From NCBI GenBank assembly GCA_951802425.1, contig OX637796.1:2108001-2172000 (forward strand): a stretch of 64,000 nt of DNA, read 5' to 3'. The position numbers and the translations under genes were made by a program. Position 1 is the stretch's first letter. The number at the start of each line of letters is the position of its first letter. The notes beneath the pieces were generated by a model, which saw only the letters and a list, made by a program, of their open reading frames with translations, searched no databases and was not told the origin of the DNA. The stretch comes from Clavaria fumosa. Taxonomy: Eukaryota > Basidiomycota > Agaricomycetes > Agaricales > Clavariaceae. Of the stretch, positions 1 through 10,033 are shown one piece after another.

Positions 1-815
1 GAGGAGTTATCGACTGAGTCATGGGAGCCGTGGAACGAGGTGCTGGGGGAGGTGGAGCAGACGGAGGAAGAAGAAAAGCCCGCACTCGAGATTGAAGAGT
101 ACGAGCAAGAGGAACTGGAGCGCGAGTGAGTTGACGCGGTTGAGAGCGGCGAGGAGGAGCGTAGGGGTGGTGGCATGGGGAACTGGTCGAGGAGCGGCGT
201 CCACGTAGGGTCCGTCACCTCGTCCGCGAGCATGGAGAAGATGATTTCTCTCTCCGCCTCGTCATCCTCACGCAACTGCTGCTCGAACGTCTTGCCCTGC
301 GTCGTGGCTGCGGCTGCGCGTGCAGCTACGATGCCCTGGAACCAGACGTCCTCATCGTCGATCGGCGCCGCAGCCACGGAAGCGACAGAGGCAGTGTGTG
401 ACTCAGGGTAGGAGTGTGGCTGCGGCTGATCGGACCACACGGTGTATAGCTTAGCACCAGAGGACTTGAGTCCAAAGCGCACGGCGACGGAGCCGGGGTT
501 GACAAAGAAGTCGAATTCGCGGCCTCCAAGGAGGGTCATCCAGTCGAACCATTGTACGCCAGTGGCGAGACACGCGGAGTAGATGGAGCGTGCAGGAAGA
601 CGGTCTGGAGAGAAGGTGAGGCAGCGACGGCCGGAGCCTCGGAGAGGATCCTTGGAGCACCAGGTAGGTGCGAAGAGGGCGGTGAGGTTGGCCTCGAGGA
701 TGAATTGGAGCTTGATGATGGTCGTGGCAGAGTACGAGAAAATGAGAGGACGCGTGAGCCAAGAGACGGCCTGGGCGACGGCGAGGGAGAGATCAGCGGA
801 GGCAAAGTCAGCCAT
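1..815 (-). CDS. BTG/Tob anti-proliferative domain protein, 3' end beyond the window
   Basis: One frame is open without a stop from an ATG at 815 down to base 1 (271 codons, incomplete). About residues 10-125 read like a BTG/Tob domain: an N-terminal helix with VSWLTRPL, a central GSGRRCL where animal BTG proteins have GSGYRCI, then a SIYSAC segment and FVNPGSVAVRFG, matching the box of an acidic/aromatic stretch followed by a V-x-R-x-G. In animals this domain recruits the CCR4-NOT deadenylase through CAF1; that role here is inferred from the family only. The second half is low complexity, rich in Ala, Ser and Pro, with an acidic patch (PIDDEDVWFQG) that may be a short linear motif. No intron is needed in the visible part. 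Codon use is GC-rich, like the other host genes and unlike the old transposons. Confidence 0.78.
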   Translation of the reverse strand, partial: MADFASADLSLAVAQAVSWLTRPLIFSYSATTIIKLQFILEANLTALFAPTWCSKDPLRGSGRRCLTFSPDRLPARSIYSACLATGVQWFDWMTLLGGREFDFFVNPGSVAVRFGLKSSGAKLYTVWSDQPQPHSYPESHTASVASVAAAPIDDEDVWFQGIVAARAAAATTQGKTFEQQLREDDEAEREIIFSMLADEVTDPTWTPLLDQFPMPPPLRSSSPLSTASTHSRSSSSCSYSSISSAGFSSSSVCSTSPSTSFHGSHDSVDNS

Positions 816-1116
816 GAGTGATCAGAAGGGAGGTGGGATGGATTATGAAGAACGTGAGTGATTGTGATAAGGGCAGCGAATAGGGCTGTGATCGACCGGC
901 GATGGGGGCGATGCGACGATGACTTGTAAAAAAAGCGTCAAGGGTTGGGGTCGTGGTTGCAGAACACGTCAGCAATAATAAGGATGAGCGAACGGCTGCG
1001 AAGGGCCAGGTTGAGTCAGAGACTAGCACGCGGAGAAGATGACTGCGATCGACTCACGGAGAGACTACGCCGACCAGGGCAGACGAGCAAGAGAAGAGGA
1101 AGAGACAAAGAGAGAG

Positions 1117-1148
<32 letters not shown>

Positions 1149-1955
1149 CGGCGAGCGGATGTGGATGGTGGATGGTGGTGTGAAAGAGTGGCATTTCCCA
1201 TTGGTCGCGACGGGGTATTTATTAGGGAGTGGAGAAGGGCGCGTGAGCGATCACGTGATCGATCTTGCTCAAAAGGGACAGCGGGATCACTATGCAGACC
1301 CGCGGAATCGGAACCTTTTACAAGGCAGTCCATCCCTGGAACAATAGTCTCCTTTGTATTCTGCAATTGTCCAAACTACACACGTCTCGTTCACAATTCG
1401 GGCATAGCAACCAGAGTTTGTGATAGCCGCACATCTGGCGCATCTCCTCGACTCCAATTATGCATAGCAGGTCAACGCCATCAAAGGACCCAGCGCTCAC
1501 TTATTCTTCAATCAAAGAATACTCAACCCGCACAATTCATTCAACGTAGCTATGGACTAAAACAACCTGCCCCGTCCAGAGAATGGCTCGTCCAGCGTAG
1601 CAACGAAAGAAGCGCTGACAATCCGCCTCGCATTTGAAAGACAAAAGACTACATGTCCATGTTGGCGCTAGCGGCGGTCGTGGCTTATAAACTAATCCCT
1701 CTTCATTTCGATGCGTCGGTGTCAGGATCGTCGCGGAAATCTCCCCACCCTGCCCCTCTTCGCGTTACGTCTCCATACCCACCGCCCCTCTTCGCGTGAG
1801 AAACTTCATCATAGACGCCGCGATTTGGTTTTGAGGACTCATCAACGTCGCGGCGGTCAAGAGTTCCAGATCGGTGGTCTTGCTTTGTGTTAGAGATGTT
1901 ATTATCATCGATGTCAATGTCGCGAGCGCTTGCCACATATCTGTGCCGCTTCGCT
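816..1955. promoter_or_regulatory. Upstream region of the BTG/Tob gene; no gene recognised
   Basis: About 1.1 kb of host-like, CpG-containing sequence upstream of the leftward BTG/Tob gene. It holds a (GA)14 microsatellite at 1121-1148 and a perfect 14-base palindrome CGATCACGTGATCG at 1248-1261 centred on CACGTG, the E-box core bound by bHLH factors. Open frames here have no recognisable domain and are not called. Calling this the BTG promoter is inference from position. Confidence 0.4.
1121..1148. repeat. (GA)14 microsatellite
   Basis: Uninterrupted GA dinucleotide run inside a purine-rich stretch (about 1080-1150) upstream of the BTG/Tob gene. Confidence 0.95.
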
Positions 1956-2333
1956 TTAGAGGACTTGTCGATGTTGTGGCGACAGTTTCAAACCTGTCGG
2001 GGTCACGGCGGTCAACAGTCCCAAACCGGTTGGGGTCGCGGCGGTCGATAGCCCTAGATTGGTCGACGTCGCGGCGATCGGCGCCTCCAGCTCGGGAGTC
2101 ACGGCGGTCGAGAGTCGCAAGGTGGTTGAAGTCGTGGCGGTCGACAACCTCAGATTGGTCGACGTCACGGCGATCGGCACCTCCAGCTCGGGAGTCACGG
2201 CGGTCAACGCCTCCAGCTCGGGAATCACGGCGTTCGAGAGTCGCAAGGCGGTTGAAGTCGTGGCGGTTGACAGCGCCAGATTGGTCGACGTCGAGCCGAT
2301 CGAGGGATCCAAATCGGGAGTCTCGCTTTGCAT
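1956..2333. repeat. Degenerate GC-rich tandem repeat, about 30-base unit
   Basis: A unit of roughly 30 bases with the core GGTCGACGTCACGGCGATC or close variants alternates with blocks containing CTCCAGCTCGGGAGTCACGG. A longer block from about 2083 to 2185 recurs between about 2203 and 2300, so there is also a higher-order period. Unit length is near a multiple of three, which keeps long frames open on both strands (plus 1874-2824, minus 1956-2333). The minus frame would encode an LSTA/TPELE-type repetitive peptide. I see no recognisable protein, so I call a minisatellite rather than a gene. Confidence 0.7.
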
Positions 2334-2518
2334 CGGGGATATTGTCTACGGCACGGGCGGTGGTTGAGAATCTGTATCGTTTCGTTTTGAAGAAGGCCTC
2401 GAGATCCCCATGGTATACAGCACATCTCGAAATGCAAAAAAGCTCTTACGCACGCGTGAGTAGTCGGAACAGGAATGTAGAAGACGCGCTCATCTTACAG
2501 TACAGGCACAACGAGTCT

Positions 2519-3695
2519 TCAAAATTCTTCAACTTCGATCGAGAACCCACATTCATGACAAACTTGTCTCCCTGCCCCGTCAACGGTCTCTATCTCGCCA
2601 AAAACATGATGATGCTCTTCGTCCCGCCGCCTCTGCCATACGCCTTCTCTTGTCTTACGTCTCAGATCCCGCAAACTTTGCTCAAATTTTTTGTTCTTCT
2701 TCTTTCTCTTCTCTTCGACACGCCTATTGTATTCGGCGTCCAGTGCTTCCGGAGACCCCCACTTCTTCCAAGCAAATTCTTCTACTTGGTAGCGGAGGAA
2801 GAGCATCATGTTTGCAAAAGTTGACTTGTGAGGGTTAGCCTTAAGTAAATGAGGGAGGAGTTCTTGATCTCGGAGCTCGGCTGTGTGCGAAGTCAACACC
2901 AGTGAAAGTAGAAGGAGACCATGTACCATCAGTTAAAAGATAGTCCTGAAGATCGTCAACATAGGGGCAAGATTTGGTGAAGAGATAAAATGCCTACATC
3001 TTTGCATTCGGTCTTGGTGAGCAAACTGTACCGCTCGGTTTTCTCATCCTTGCATTTGTTGCACACGAGGCACCCAAAGATTTGACGGAATGTCTGGTCA
3101 ATGGCGATGGATTGACAGTCTTGACACTTGGGGTTGCGGCTTGCCTCAAGGTAGACGGCTAGGTGAGTAAGGGGCACATTAATGCGTCACAGACGAGCCT
3201 CGATAAGAATCCGGTCTTACGTGGATCCAATTTCTGCATTGCCCTTTGGCGTTCCCTCTCCTTCTCCTTGCGCGACGTAGTTTCGTCTTGCTCCTTGTTT
3301 TCCTCCAGCAAAAAACCACCCTTTGAGTTTATCATTTTTGACAAATCATAGTCGTAATAGTTCCCTAGTCGCGAGTCTCGTTTCAAAGGTTTGAAGCCTT
3401 TGGATGTATGTAGGTCATGCGAGCCTGTAGTCGAGATGCCAAAGGAGCGCTTGTTATGGGAGTTAATATATGACGCATTGGAGGCATTCAAAGCTTCTTG
3501 TTCGATTTGACGTTGCTTCGCCTTTGCTGGAGCGTACCATTATCAGGAGTACTGAAAACAAGATTACGGATACCTGCCTTTAAGACGGTTATATTCGAAT
3601 TTCTTCTTCTGCTCTGGAGAGAGTGGAGGCCTCGGTAAATCTGTGGCACCTGTAGGGTGGGTAGTGGGCCGTCGAGAAGCGTCTAGTTCCGCCAT
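2519..3695 (-). CDS. RAD14: DNA repair protein RAD14 (XPA homologue), five exons
   Basis: Nucleotide excision repair damage-verification factor, nuclear. Exons on the minus strand: 3695-3578, 3526-3221, 3158-2998, 2945-2927 and 2880-2519; joined they give 321 residues in one frame. The zinc finger is C153-x2-C156-x14-C171-x2-C174 (NPKCQDC ... GCLVCNKC). It is followed by SLLTKTECK, DYLLTD and the family signature LLKANPHKSTFANMMLF and WGSPEALD. A basic helix follows (VEEKRKKKNKKF). A conserved tail has CHECGFSIEVEEF. The N-terminus has the fungal LSPEQKKKFEYNRLK. Exon 4 is only 19 bases. Intron 1 needs a GC donor (GCAGGT) to keep the frame; introns 2-4 are GT-AG (62, 52 and 46 bases). The start at 3695 is the first ATG giving a family-like N-terminus; an upstream ATG at 3854 would add 53 atypical residues. 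The gene diverges from the HNH gene at 3870 across 174 bases. Confidence 0.92.
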
Positions 3696-3869
3696 GATCT
3701 TTGGGTGCAGATCGGACTTCAAGAGGGTGATGAGGTGGCGTGGGAATGCTACGCTGGCCATGTGTACCGTGACTTGTGTGACCACGATGTTCAAGTCTTC
3801 GCAACGTCTACTGCGCTCTGCATCAACCGGGGTTAGTCCTCGTACGGAGGCCACTGTAGCCTTGTAATC
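3696..3869. promoter_or_regulatory. Shared divergent promoter between RAD14 and the HNH gene
   Basis: The 174 bases between the two start codons must contain both 5' UTRs and core promoters if the chosen starts are right. I see no clear TATA box. The call rests on position only. Confidence 0.45.
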
Positions 3870-5255
3870 ATGTCGTTACCTGCCGAGTCTAGTGCTACCC
3901 CCGTTCTCGAAGATGGCCATGTTCGCCTTATCCTTCTGGAGGAAGCAAGCTCTTCATTCTATCTGGATATCCCTTTACAGACCATCATATCTTTGTGTTT
4001 GAAACCTCTCAAGTATCTCCTCTTTCTGGGTTGGTGTATCTTCGGGGTTGAAGGCATGTTGGCCCGTGAACGCAACGGGGATGAGATTGGCACTGATGGA
4101 AATCTGGAAGAACATGAGATATACTATTACGTTGGACCTGCAGGTACGTTTCTCTTTGACCATGTAGTCATTGCTTTGCATGCGCACAGAACACTTATCT
4201 GTCTAATGAAGATCTCGCCCATGCAATTGACCTCGAAGTCATCAAGGAAAGGACGAACGTTGCTTCGGAAACCACGAGGACTCGGGAAGATTTCCGCCAA
4301 AAGCTGCTGCAGCGCGATTTGTGTTGTGTGTGGAAAGGAGTTGGATCGGAGTCTGGGTCCGGGATGCATATCATTCCCTATAGCAGGGGCTCTGAAGTAT
4401 GTTCTACAATCTAGTACTGGTATATTATCTAATTGTCTCCCTTTTTCTCTGGCAACCTTCAGTGGCTTCAGCTCATTATAGACAATCGGCCAAAATACAG
4501 TGAGGATGTAACAACACTTGGAGACATCAACGACATTCGCAATGGAGTTTTTGCCTGGAATGCGATTCATACGGAATTTGATCCTCGCAAAGTTGTCATC
4601 CTCAAAGTTTGTCATATTCGCCCACTCTCATTTCCTTATCTCATGTTTCTGCTTTGCAACCGATACTCAGACCCCAAATCATATCCTCAACATGACTGAT
4701 GTTCCCCCATGCCATGACCAGCCCAACATGCCACCAAATGTCAGATACCCAGCTCGCGAACGTTATACGCTGCAGTGGCTGCCAAACCCGGACCCCAATT
4801 TGCTTCCTATGATTCCAAACAACATGGATGCCGCTTTCAAGACACACTCCAGGAAGCTGAAACCATCAGATCTATTACTTCATTACAATTACGGTGCCGC
4901 AGCCGTCAAGTGGTGGGGTCATGGCACAGAACTCCTCAAGAACCACACCAACCCCCCTCGTCCATCCGTGCCTGTACCAGCACCAGTATCTGCATCAAGA
5001 ACTATGTATGACAGGCGCATTGCCGCTGCGAAACGTGACAAAGCCCGGGGTACTGGTGTGGGGAATGCTACTGCTGGAGCTAGAGCTGGGGGAATGGTGG
5101 AATCAGAGGGCCAGGTGTTGTGGGATGAAGATGATGTGATGCTGTTTTGCTGGGGAAATTCACAGGCTGCAGTAGAACGCCGTCGTAAGAAAGTGGAGGA
5201 GACTACTCAGCGTATGGAGGGGTGGAGGCAAGGTGTGCTTCAGGGTTCAGTCTGA
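3870..5255 (+). CDS. HNH nuclease-domain protein of the basidiomycete HNH_2-like family
   Basis: Four exons, 3870-4139, 4190-4396, 4463-4606 and 4671-5255, give 401 residues in one frame. The N-terminus (VRLILLEE, KYLLFLGWCIFGVEG) and the middle (IDLEVIKERTNVASETT) are typical of a large paralogous family in mushrooms. The HNH site is split over exons: CCVW at 135-138, H150 in MHIIPYSRGSE, N186 in DIRNGVFAWN and H195. The segment PSDLLLHYNYGAAAVKWWG (exon 4) is also typical. The C-terminal 90 residues are less conserved and charged. Its biological role is not known to me; a DNA-cleaving role is family inference. Intron 1 keeps frame only with a GC donor (GCAGGT at 4140) and AG at 4189; using the GT four bases later gives a premature stop. 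Introns 2 and 3 are ordinary GT-AG. Confidence 0.85.
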
Positions 5256-6192
5256 CTTTATTATAACCCTCCTTCACTGTCGCATAATGGACATTCTTGT
5301 TTACATCAGATCAACCATGATAAGTTATACCATGTTCAATTGCATTTGCAATGATGAGAATGTGGCCTTAATCTGTTGTACATTCTGCTGGTACAACAGT
5401 GACAACTGGAGTCCATCATTTCATCAGATGAGATGGAGCAATGAGCCTGAGGGCAGAGACACTGGAGTGAATGAAGGCTCCTGTCATTGGACAGGCAGTC
5501 AGACCTGAAGAAAGGTGATGGCACACCCACCTCAGATCTGCCCATGGATCCACCCCTTCTTTTGTTGCACCACACTCTTGCACACCCTTGTACATAGTAC
5601 TAGCTCCCACTCATCTTGTTAGACCATCCTCTTCTTTTCTTTTAACCTTTTGTACTGTGCTTCTCATGCTCTTGTGCTCCCCTTTTATACAGACACTCTA
5701 TGTACATCAGGAAGAAGGGAAATCTCTGAGGGTCACTGAGGGTGACTTAGTGGACTTAGAATCAAGTTTAAGACAATTAAGATGTCTAAGACACTCTAGT
5801 CATCCTTAGAGTGTCTTAGTAAAGATTTTGTTAAGTGCTGAATAAGGGCCAAAGTCAAAGTCCAATCTACAATGTATGGCAAGGCACCCTAAGTTAATAT
5901 AAGTCCAACCAAAGGAAATGAAGACAAAAAGGCTGGAAATAATAATACTGGTGGCAAGGGCTGCCCCATTATGAAATGTGACCTAAGTAGTAGTGGTGGA
6001 GGTGGTGCATATTTATGTAAGTGGTACTGCTGACACCCAGGGATGAGAAGGAGGTGCAGGAGCATCATGGACAGGCGGGGATGGGCTCCTCTTCTTTGGC
6101 ATGTCTTTCCTCTCCAGTGACAGCATGGCTGTCACTGTCATGGGTGTGGTCATCATCGGGTCTGGCGAAGCAGGCAACACAGGCTGGGATGC
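5256..6192. other. Intergenic, no gene recognised
   Basis: Downstream of the HNH gene. The sequence is AT-balanced with many short direct repeats around 5760-5820 (variants of AGACACTCTAG/GAGTGTCTTAG). I see no domain, RNA gene or TIR pair. It ends where the fossil LTR begins. Confidence 0.5.
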
Positions 6193-6397
6193 TATCAGAC
6201 TCAGTCTCACACAACCAAGTGGGAGGTCAATGATGAAGATACTAACATAAGGGGAAAAGGGTACAAGAGAGGAAAAATGAAGGTATATATACTTGGCCTC
6301 CTGGCTTTCCCACGCTTGGGCCCTCCAGGTCATGTGACATGCTAAAGGTCTGGGTCATGTGACCTTGATTGGGTGGCTTATGTAAGCCATCCTGACA
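6193..6397 (-). mobile_element. 3' LTR of the fossil family B chromovirus (internally deleted)
   Basis: The left end, TATCAGACTCAGTCTCACAC, matches the terminus of the intact B LTRs (TATCAGACTGGGTCTCACAC). The right end GGCTTATGTAAGCCATCCTG runs to TGACA, matching the other B terminus. Length is 205 bases against 290-291 in B1 and B2, so the middle is shortened. It is followed on the minus-strand reading by the usual polypurine tract and chromodomain end. Confidence 0.75.
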
Positions 6398-6408
6398 TCA
6401 CCCCCTTC

Positions 6409-6724
6409 TTAAGGCTGGGTGTCTCGACCTGCCAATTTTGCTTTGTTGGGGTGTGCCTGGAAGAAGTCCTGAAGCAACAGGGTTACATTGGTGAGGTTCC
6501 AGTGAGGTTCCCAGGTGTTCTCCTCCACAGGGTATCCCAACCATTTCACCAAATACTTCACCCCACATCCAACCTTTTTGACATCAAGGATGGCCTCAAC
6601 ATCATACTCCAGATGGTCATCATCAATTGTGGGAGGAGGGGGTGGAGGTAGGTTCTGAGAAGGGAAAGAGGGAGCAACATATGGGGTGAGCAGCACCTCA
6701 TTGAAAACCTGGTGTACCTGCCAT
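6409..6724 (-). pseudogene. Fossil family B chromovirus, chromodomain end of pol (left part)
   Basis: Minus-strand frame ending at 6409 encodes the last ~95 residues of a family B polyprotein: PPPPPPTIDDDHLEYDVEAI, LDVKKVG, VKYLVKWLGYPVEENTWEP (chromodomain) and the tail KAKLAGRDTQP. It stops at 6724 because element A1 inserted there. The reading continues at 24427 after the 17.7-kb insertion, as shown by the 5-base duplication GCCAT at both junctions. Confidence 0.85.
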
Positions 6725-7284
6725 TGTCAGCTCAGGTCCCTAACAGAAGCGAAAGGGGAGGATAACTTGATTTCAACGTGGGGAAACTATGCTCATTACA
6801 TGGATACTATATATACTAGGGAAGGGGGCTGTGTAGAAGGTGAGTCATAAGTAGTCCAATGAGGCTATGTGCTCTGAGTCGCGCAGGATAGGGGAGGCAG
6901 CATAGGGAAAGAGGAATACTAAATAGGGAAGGTAGCGGCAAGGCACGGGCAAGGGGAAGATGATGGGGAGAATGCTTGGCATGGGCTTGGTTGACTGAGG
7001 GGAGACTTCAATTAGACCTGAATAGGATAGATTAGTTGATGGGGCCTGTCAGTTCCCCTATTGTGGATCCACCTCCATCACGAATTCCAAAGTGTGGGAA
7101 GGTTCGAGAAACATGGGCATGGGCACATGACAGGTGCTTGTTGGGGGCCCTGTAGGCGCTGGTGCGAGGTCACGAGTGTCCCCAAGGTCGCGGGTGGTCA
7201 CGTGACTCCATGTCCACATCTCAACACTAGTTCCTAGTGCTCTCTGGAGTTCAATGGTGGTGGCTTACATAAGCGATCCTGACA
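6725..7284 (-). repeat. 3' LTR of chromovirus A1 (560 bases)
   Basis: Terminal repeat matching 23878-24426, with differences mostly at C/T (CpG) sites and an 11-base length difference. On the element strand it contains a TATATATAG box and, downstream, GTTGAAAT, the presumed self-priming partner. The purine-rich tract just before it (7285-7295) reads GGAGGGGGCC on the element strand. Confidence 0.9.
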
Positions 7285-7295
7285 TGGCCCCCTCC

Positions 7296-9116
7296 TCAAG
7301 GCTGGGCATCTCGACCGGCAAGTTTTGCTTTGTCCAGATGTTTGTGGAAGAAGTCGCGGAGGAGTAGCGCAACATTGGTGAGGTTCTGGCAGGGCTCCCA
7401 GGTGTTCTCTTCAACAGGGTATCCTTGCCACTTCACCAAGTACTTCACTCCTCTTCCTACCTTCTTCACATCCAGGATCTCTTCAACATCATATTCTAGG
7501 TGATTGTCATCGATGGTGGGGGGTGGAGGGGGTGGTCGGGACTGCGAGGTGAAAGAGGGGGGAACATATGGGGTTAGGAGGAGCTCATTAAACACATTGT
7601 GGATGCACCAGGCCGGGGGTAACTTGAGGCGATATCCCGCTGGTCCTACTTTTTCGATGATGCTGAAAGGCCCAGCATGCTTATTGTCAAGCTTCTTGTT
7701 TGGGCAGTCCATTTTCAGGTTTCATGTGTCGAGCCATACAAGATTTCCTTTCCCATACTTGTGGCTGGGTCATTTCCCACTGTCATAGCTTCTTTTCATC
7801 ACCAATGCAGCTTTCTCCATAGCCTCTTTGGCAGCCCGTTGCGACTCCTCCAGCTTCGCCATCCACTCATCTGCCGCTGGGTTCACCTCTGTGCGGGGGT
7901 GGACCCGGTGGATTCCTCCATTCCATGGATGTCGCCCATAGTCCAGGAAAAAGGGGGTGTAGCTGGTCGCGGAGTGTTCCCGGTTGTTCAGTGCGAATTC
8001 CGCAGTGCTCAGCCACTCCGCCCAATTGTCCTGGAGATGGTCGACATACCCTCGTAGATAGGTTTCGATCTCCTGGTTTACTCGCTCTGTTTGTCCATCA
8101 GTTTGGGGGTGGAAGGTGGTGCTTGGGTTGGCCTTTATCCCAATCATATGGTAGAACTCCTTCATGAACCTTGAGATGAACTGTGGTCCATGGTCGCTGA
8201 CAACTTTCTGGGGAATACCGTGGTTCCAGAACACTCAGTCACGTAGGATTCTCGCCGCTCCTAGACTTGTTAGGTCGAACCCAATCGCCTCAATGAGGGT
8301 GTGCTTGGTAAACTTATCGACGATCACAAGAATGGAGTCAAACCCATGGGATTGGAGCAGCAGTCCCACTATATCCCAACTGATAGCCCACCATGGTCCA
8401 TCTGGCACTGGGTGTGGGTGCAGGGGGGCTGCACACTTCATGTGGTCTGGCTTGGTTCTCTGACAACCTTCACATCCTGCCACATAACATTCCACATCCT
8501 TCACCATCTCCGGCCACCAGTAGGCTTTGAGTACTGCGGCTTTCATTTTCTTAGCCCCGGGATGTCCTGCAATAGGGAGGTCATGTTCGTAATTGAGGAC
8601 CACCTCACATACAGCAGGGGGTATCCACACAGTGTTACTTTTCCACCATAGTCCGAAATGGTCTCATGTCCAGCTGTTGTTGAGCTCCTCAGGTTTAGTG
8701 ACATGTTCCGCACTCTTTTTCTGGAGGAGCATCTCCATCTCGGAGGTGAAACTGGTGCACACGTCCATCTCAGAGGGGAACATCTGAACCAGGGCATCTT
8801 CTTCGGCAGCTTCTCCATAGTCTGGTCTTTGTGATAAAGTGTCGGCCTTGGTGTTGCTTTTACCAATCCAATACTTGATCTCGAAGTCAAACTCCTGGAG
8901 TTCTCCATACCAACATATTTGTCGTGGCTTCAGTTTCTGGGGCTTTCTGAAATACTGGAGGTTGGCGTGATTGGTCCAGATTTCAAAGGTTTCATCCACT
9001 CCCATGAGGTATGCTCTCCATTCTCTCAATGCTCTGATAACTGCTAGGAGTTCCTTGTCATAGATGTCATAGTACTTCTCAGCTGTGGTGAGGGCCTCGG
9101 AGATGTAGTCAACCGG
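7296..9116 (-). pseudogene. A1 pol, RNase H-integrase-chromodomain part
   Basis: From 9116 downward: RNase H (YDIYDKELLAVIRALREWRA, LRPRQI-like tract), integrase zinc region (HDLPIAGHPGAKKMKA ... CEGCQRTK), integrase core (WDIVG, SDHGPQF, HPQTDGQTERVNQE) and the chromodomain (YLVKWQGYPVEENTWEP) ending in KAKLAGRDAQP at 7296. Stops interrupt the frame at 8235-8237 and near 7770, both where related copies have Arg, consistent with CGA to TGA. The upstream part is separated by the solo LTR of family C. Confidence 0.88.
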
Positions 9117-10033
9117 TGTAAGGATTATATGTGGTCTAAACACAGAAATATGACAGAAACCGACTATCCGGATATTTTGCGATCCAAGGCAATTACGCGC
9201 GATACGATCCGATAACCATCCGACACCGTCCGATAATGTCCAATAGTATCTGATATATATCCAATATCGGACTCCCCAGTCTTCAATCCCCCGTGACGAT
9301 CACAGCCCGCAGATCTCACACACCGCCCATGCCTTTCTATTTCATCACTCCAGCATGGTCAGTGCTCGACATACCCACTATTCCATTCCCATTCCTTTAT
9401 TTCATATAACATGCTGTAAATTTCATATTGTGATCCCTTTCAACCATTCAATCATTTGAACGTTTCAAACCCTTTGCAGTACTTTGCCCATTGTTCCTAG
9501 TACCCCTTTGCTGTACCAGCCCCACTTTCCTTCAGTTTACGAGCGGTCCGGACATGTGCTACTCATCGGACATTTCATTCCTCCGAGCTACTCAATTCCC
9601 TTGTGATATAACTCCTCCATATAACCCTTCACACGACATGGTGCTGTTCCATATGTTTTCCGGACATTTCCGTACATTCCAATTTGCTGTACTTACAGAA
9701 CTGTACTTAAGCACACTTCGGACTATACGGAAATCCAGCTTTTTGAACGCCCACATTGTGCTGTGATTTTTAGCAAGCTCACCTTTCATCGTACCTATTG
9801 ATCTGCTGGCCTTTGTTGTCGCCGGCCCCTCGAACCTTCAATCCAAACATCGGACTCTATCAGATCCGATACCGGATACTCTGGACAACGTATATTTTCA
9901 CTCTCTGAACCTTTTGCACTCAACCTCCACATCCTCCAAGGTTCTGTCTAGTGTACCCGTTGTGTAATAAGACCCCCTGAAGAACCCGGCTGCGAACATC
10001 TATTTGCAGCCAACACCTGTACAGCCTACTACA
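9117..10033 (+). mobile_element. Solo LTR of family C inserted in A1
   Basis: 917 bases starting TGTAAGGATTATATGTGG and ending CCTACTACA, alignable over its length with the two 918-base LTRs of the complete C element but clearly diverged from them. CCGG flanks it on both sides (9113-9116 and 10034-10037); an extra A makes a possible 5-base duplication. No internal region is present, so it formed by LTR-LTR recombination of an older C insertion. Confidence 0.9.

Noticed and set aside
1874..2824. Long plus-strand open frame with Arg/Ser-rich repeats
   Set aside because: It spans the tandem repeat and the antisense of RAD14 exon 5; the repeat period keeps it open. No family signature.
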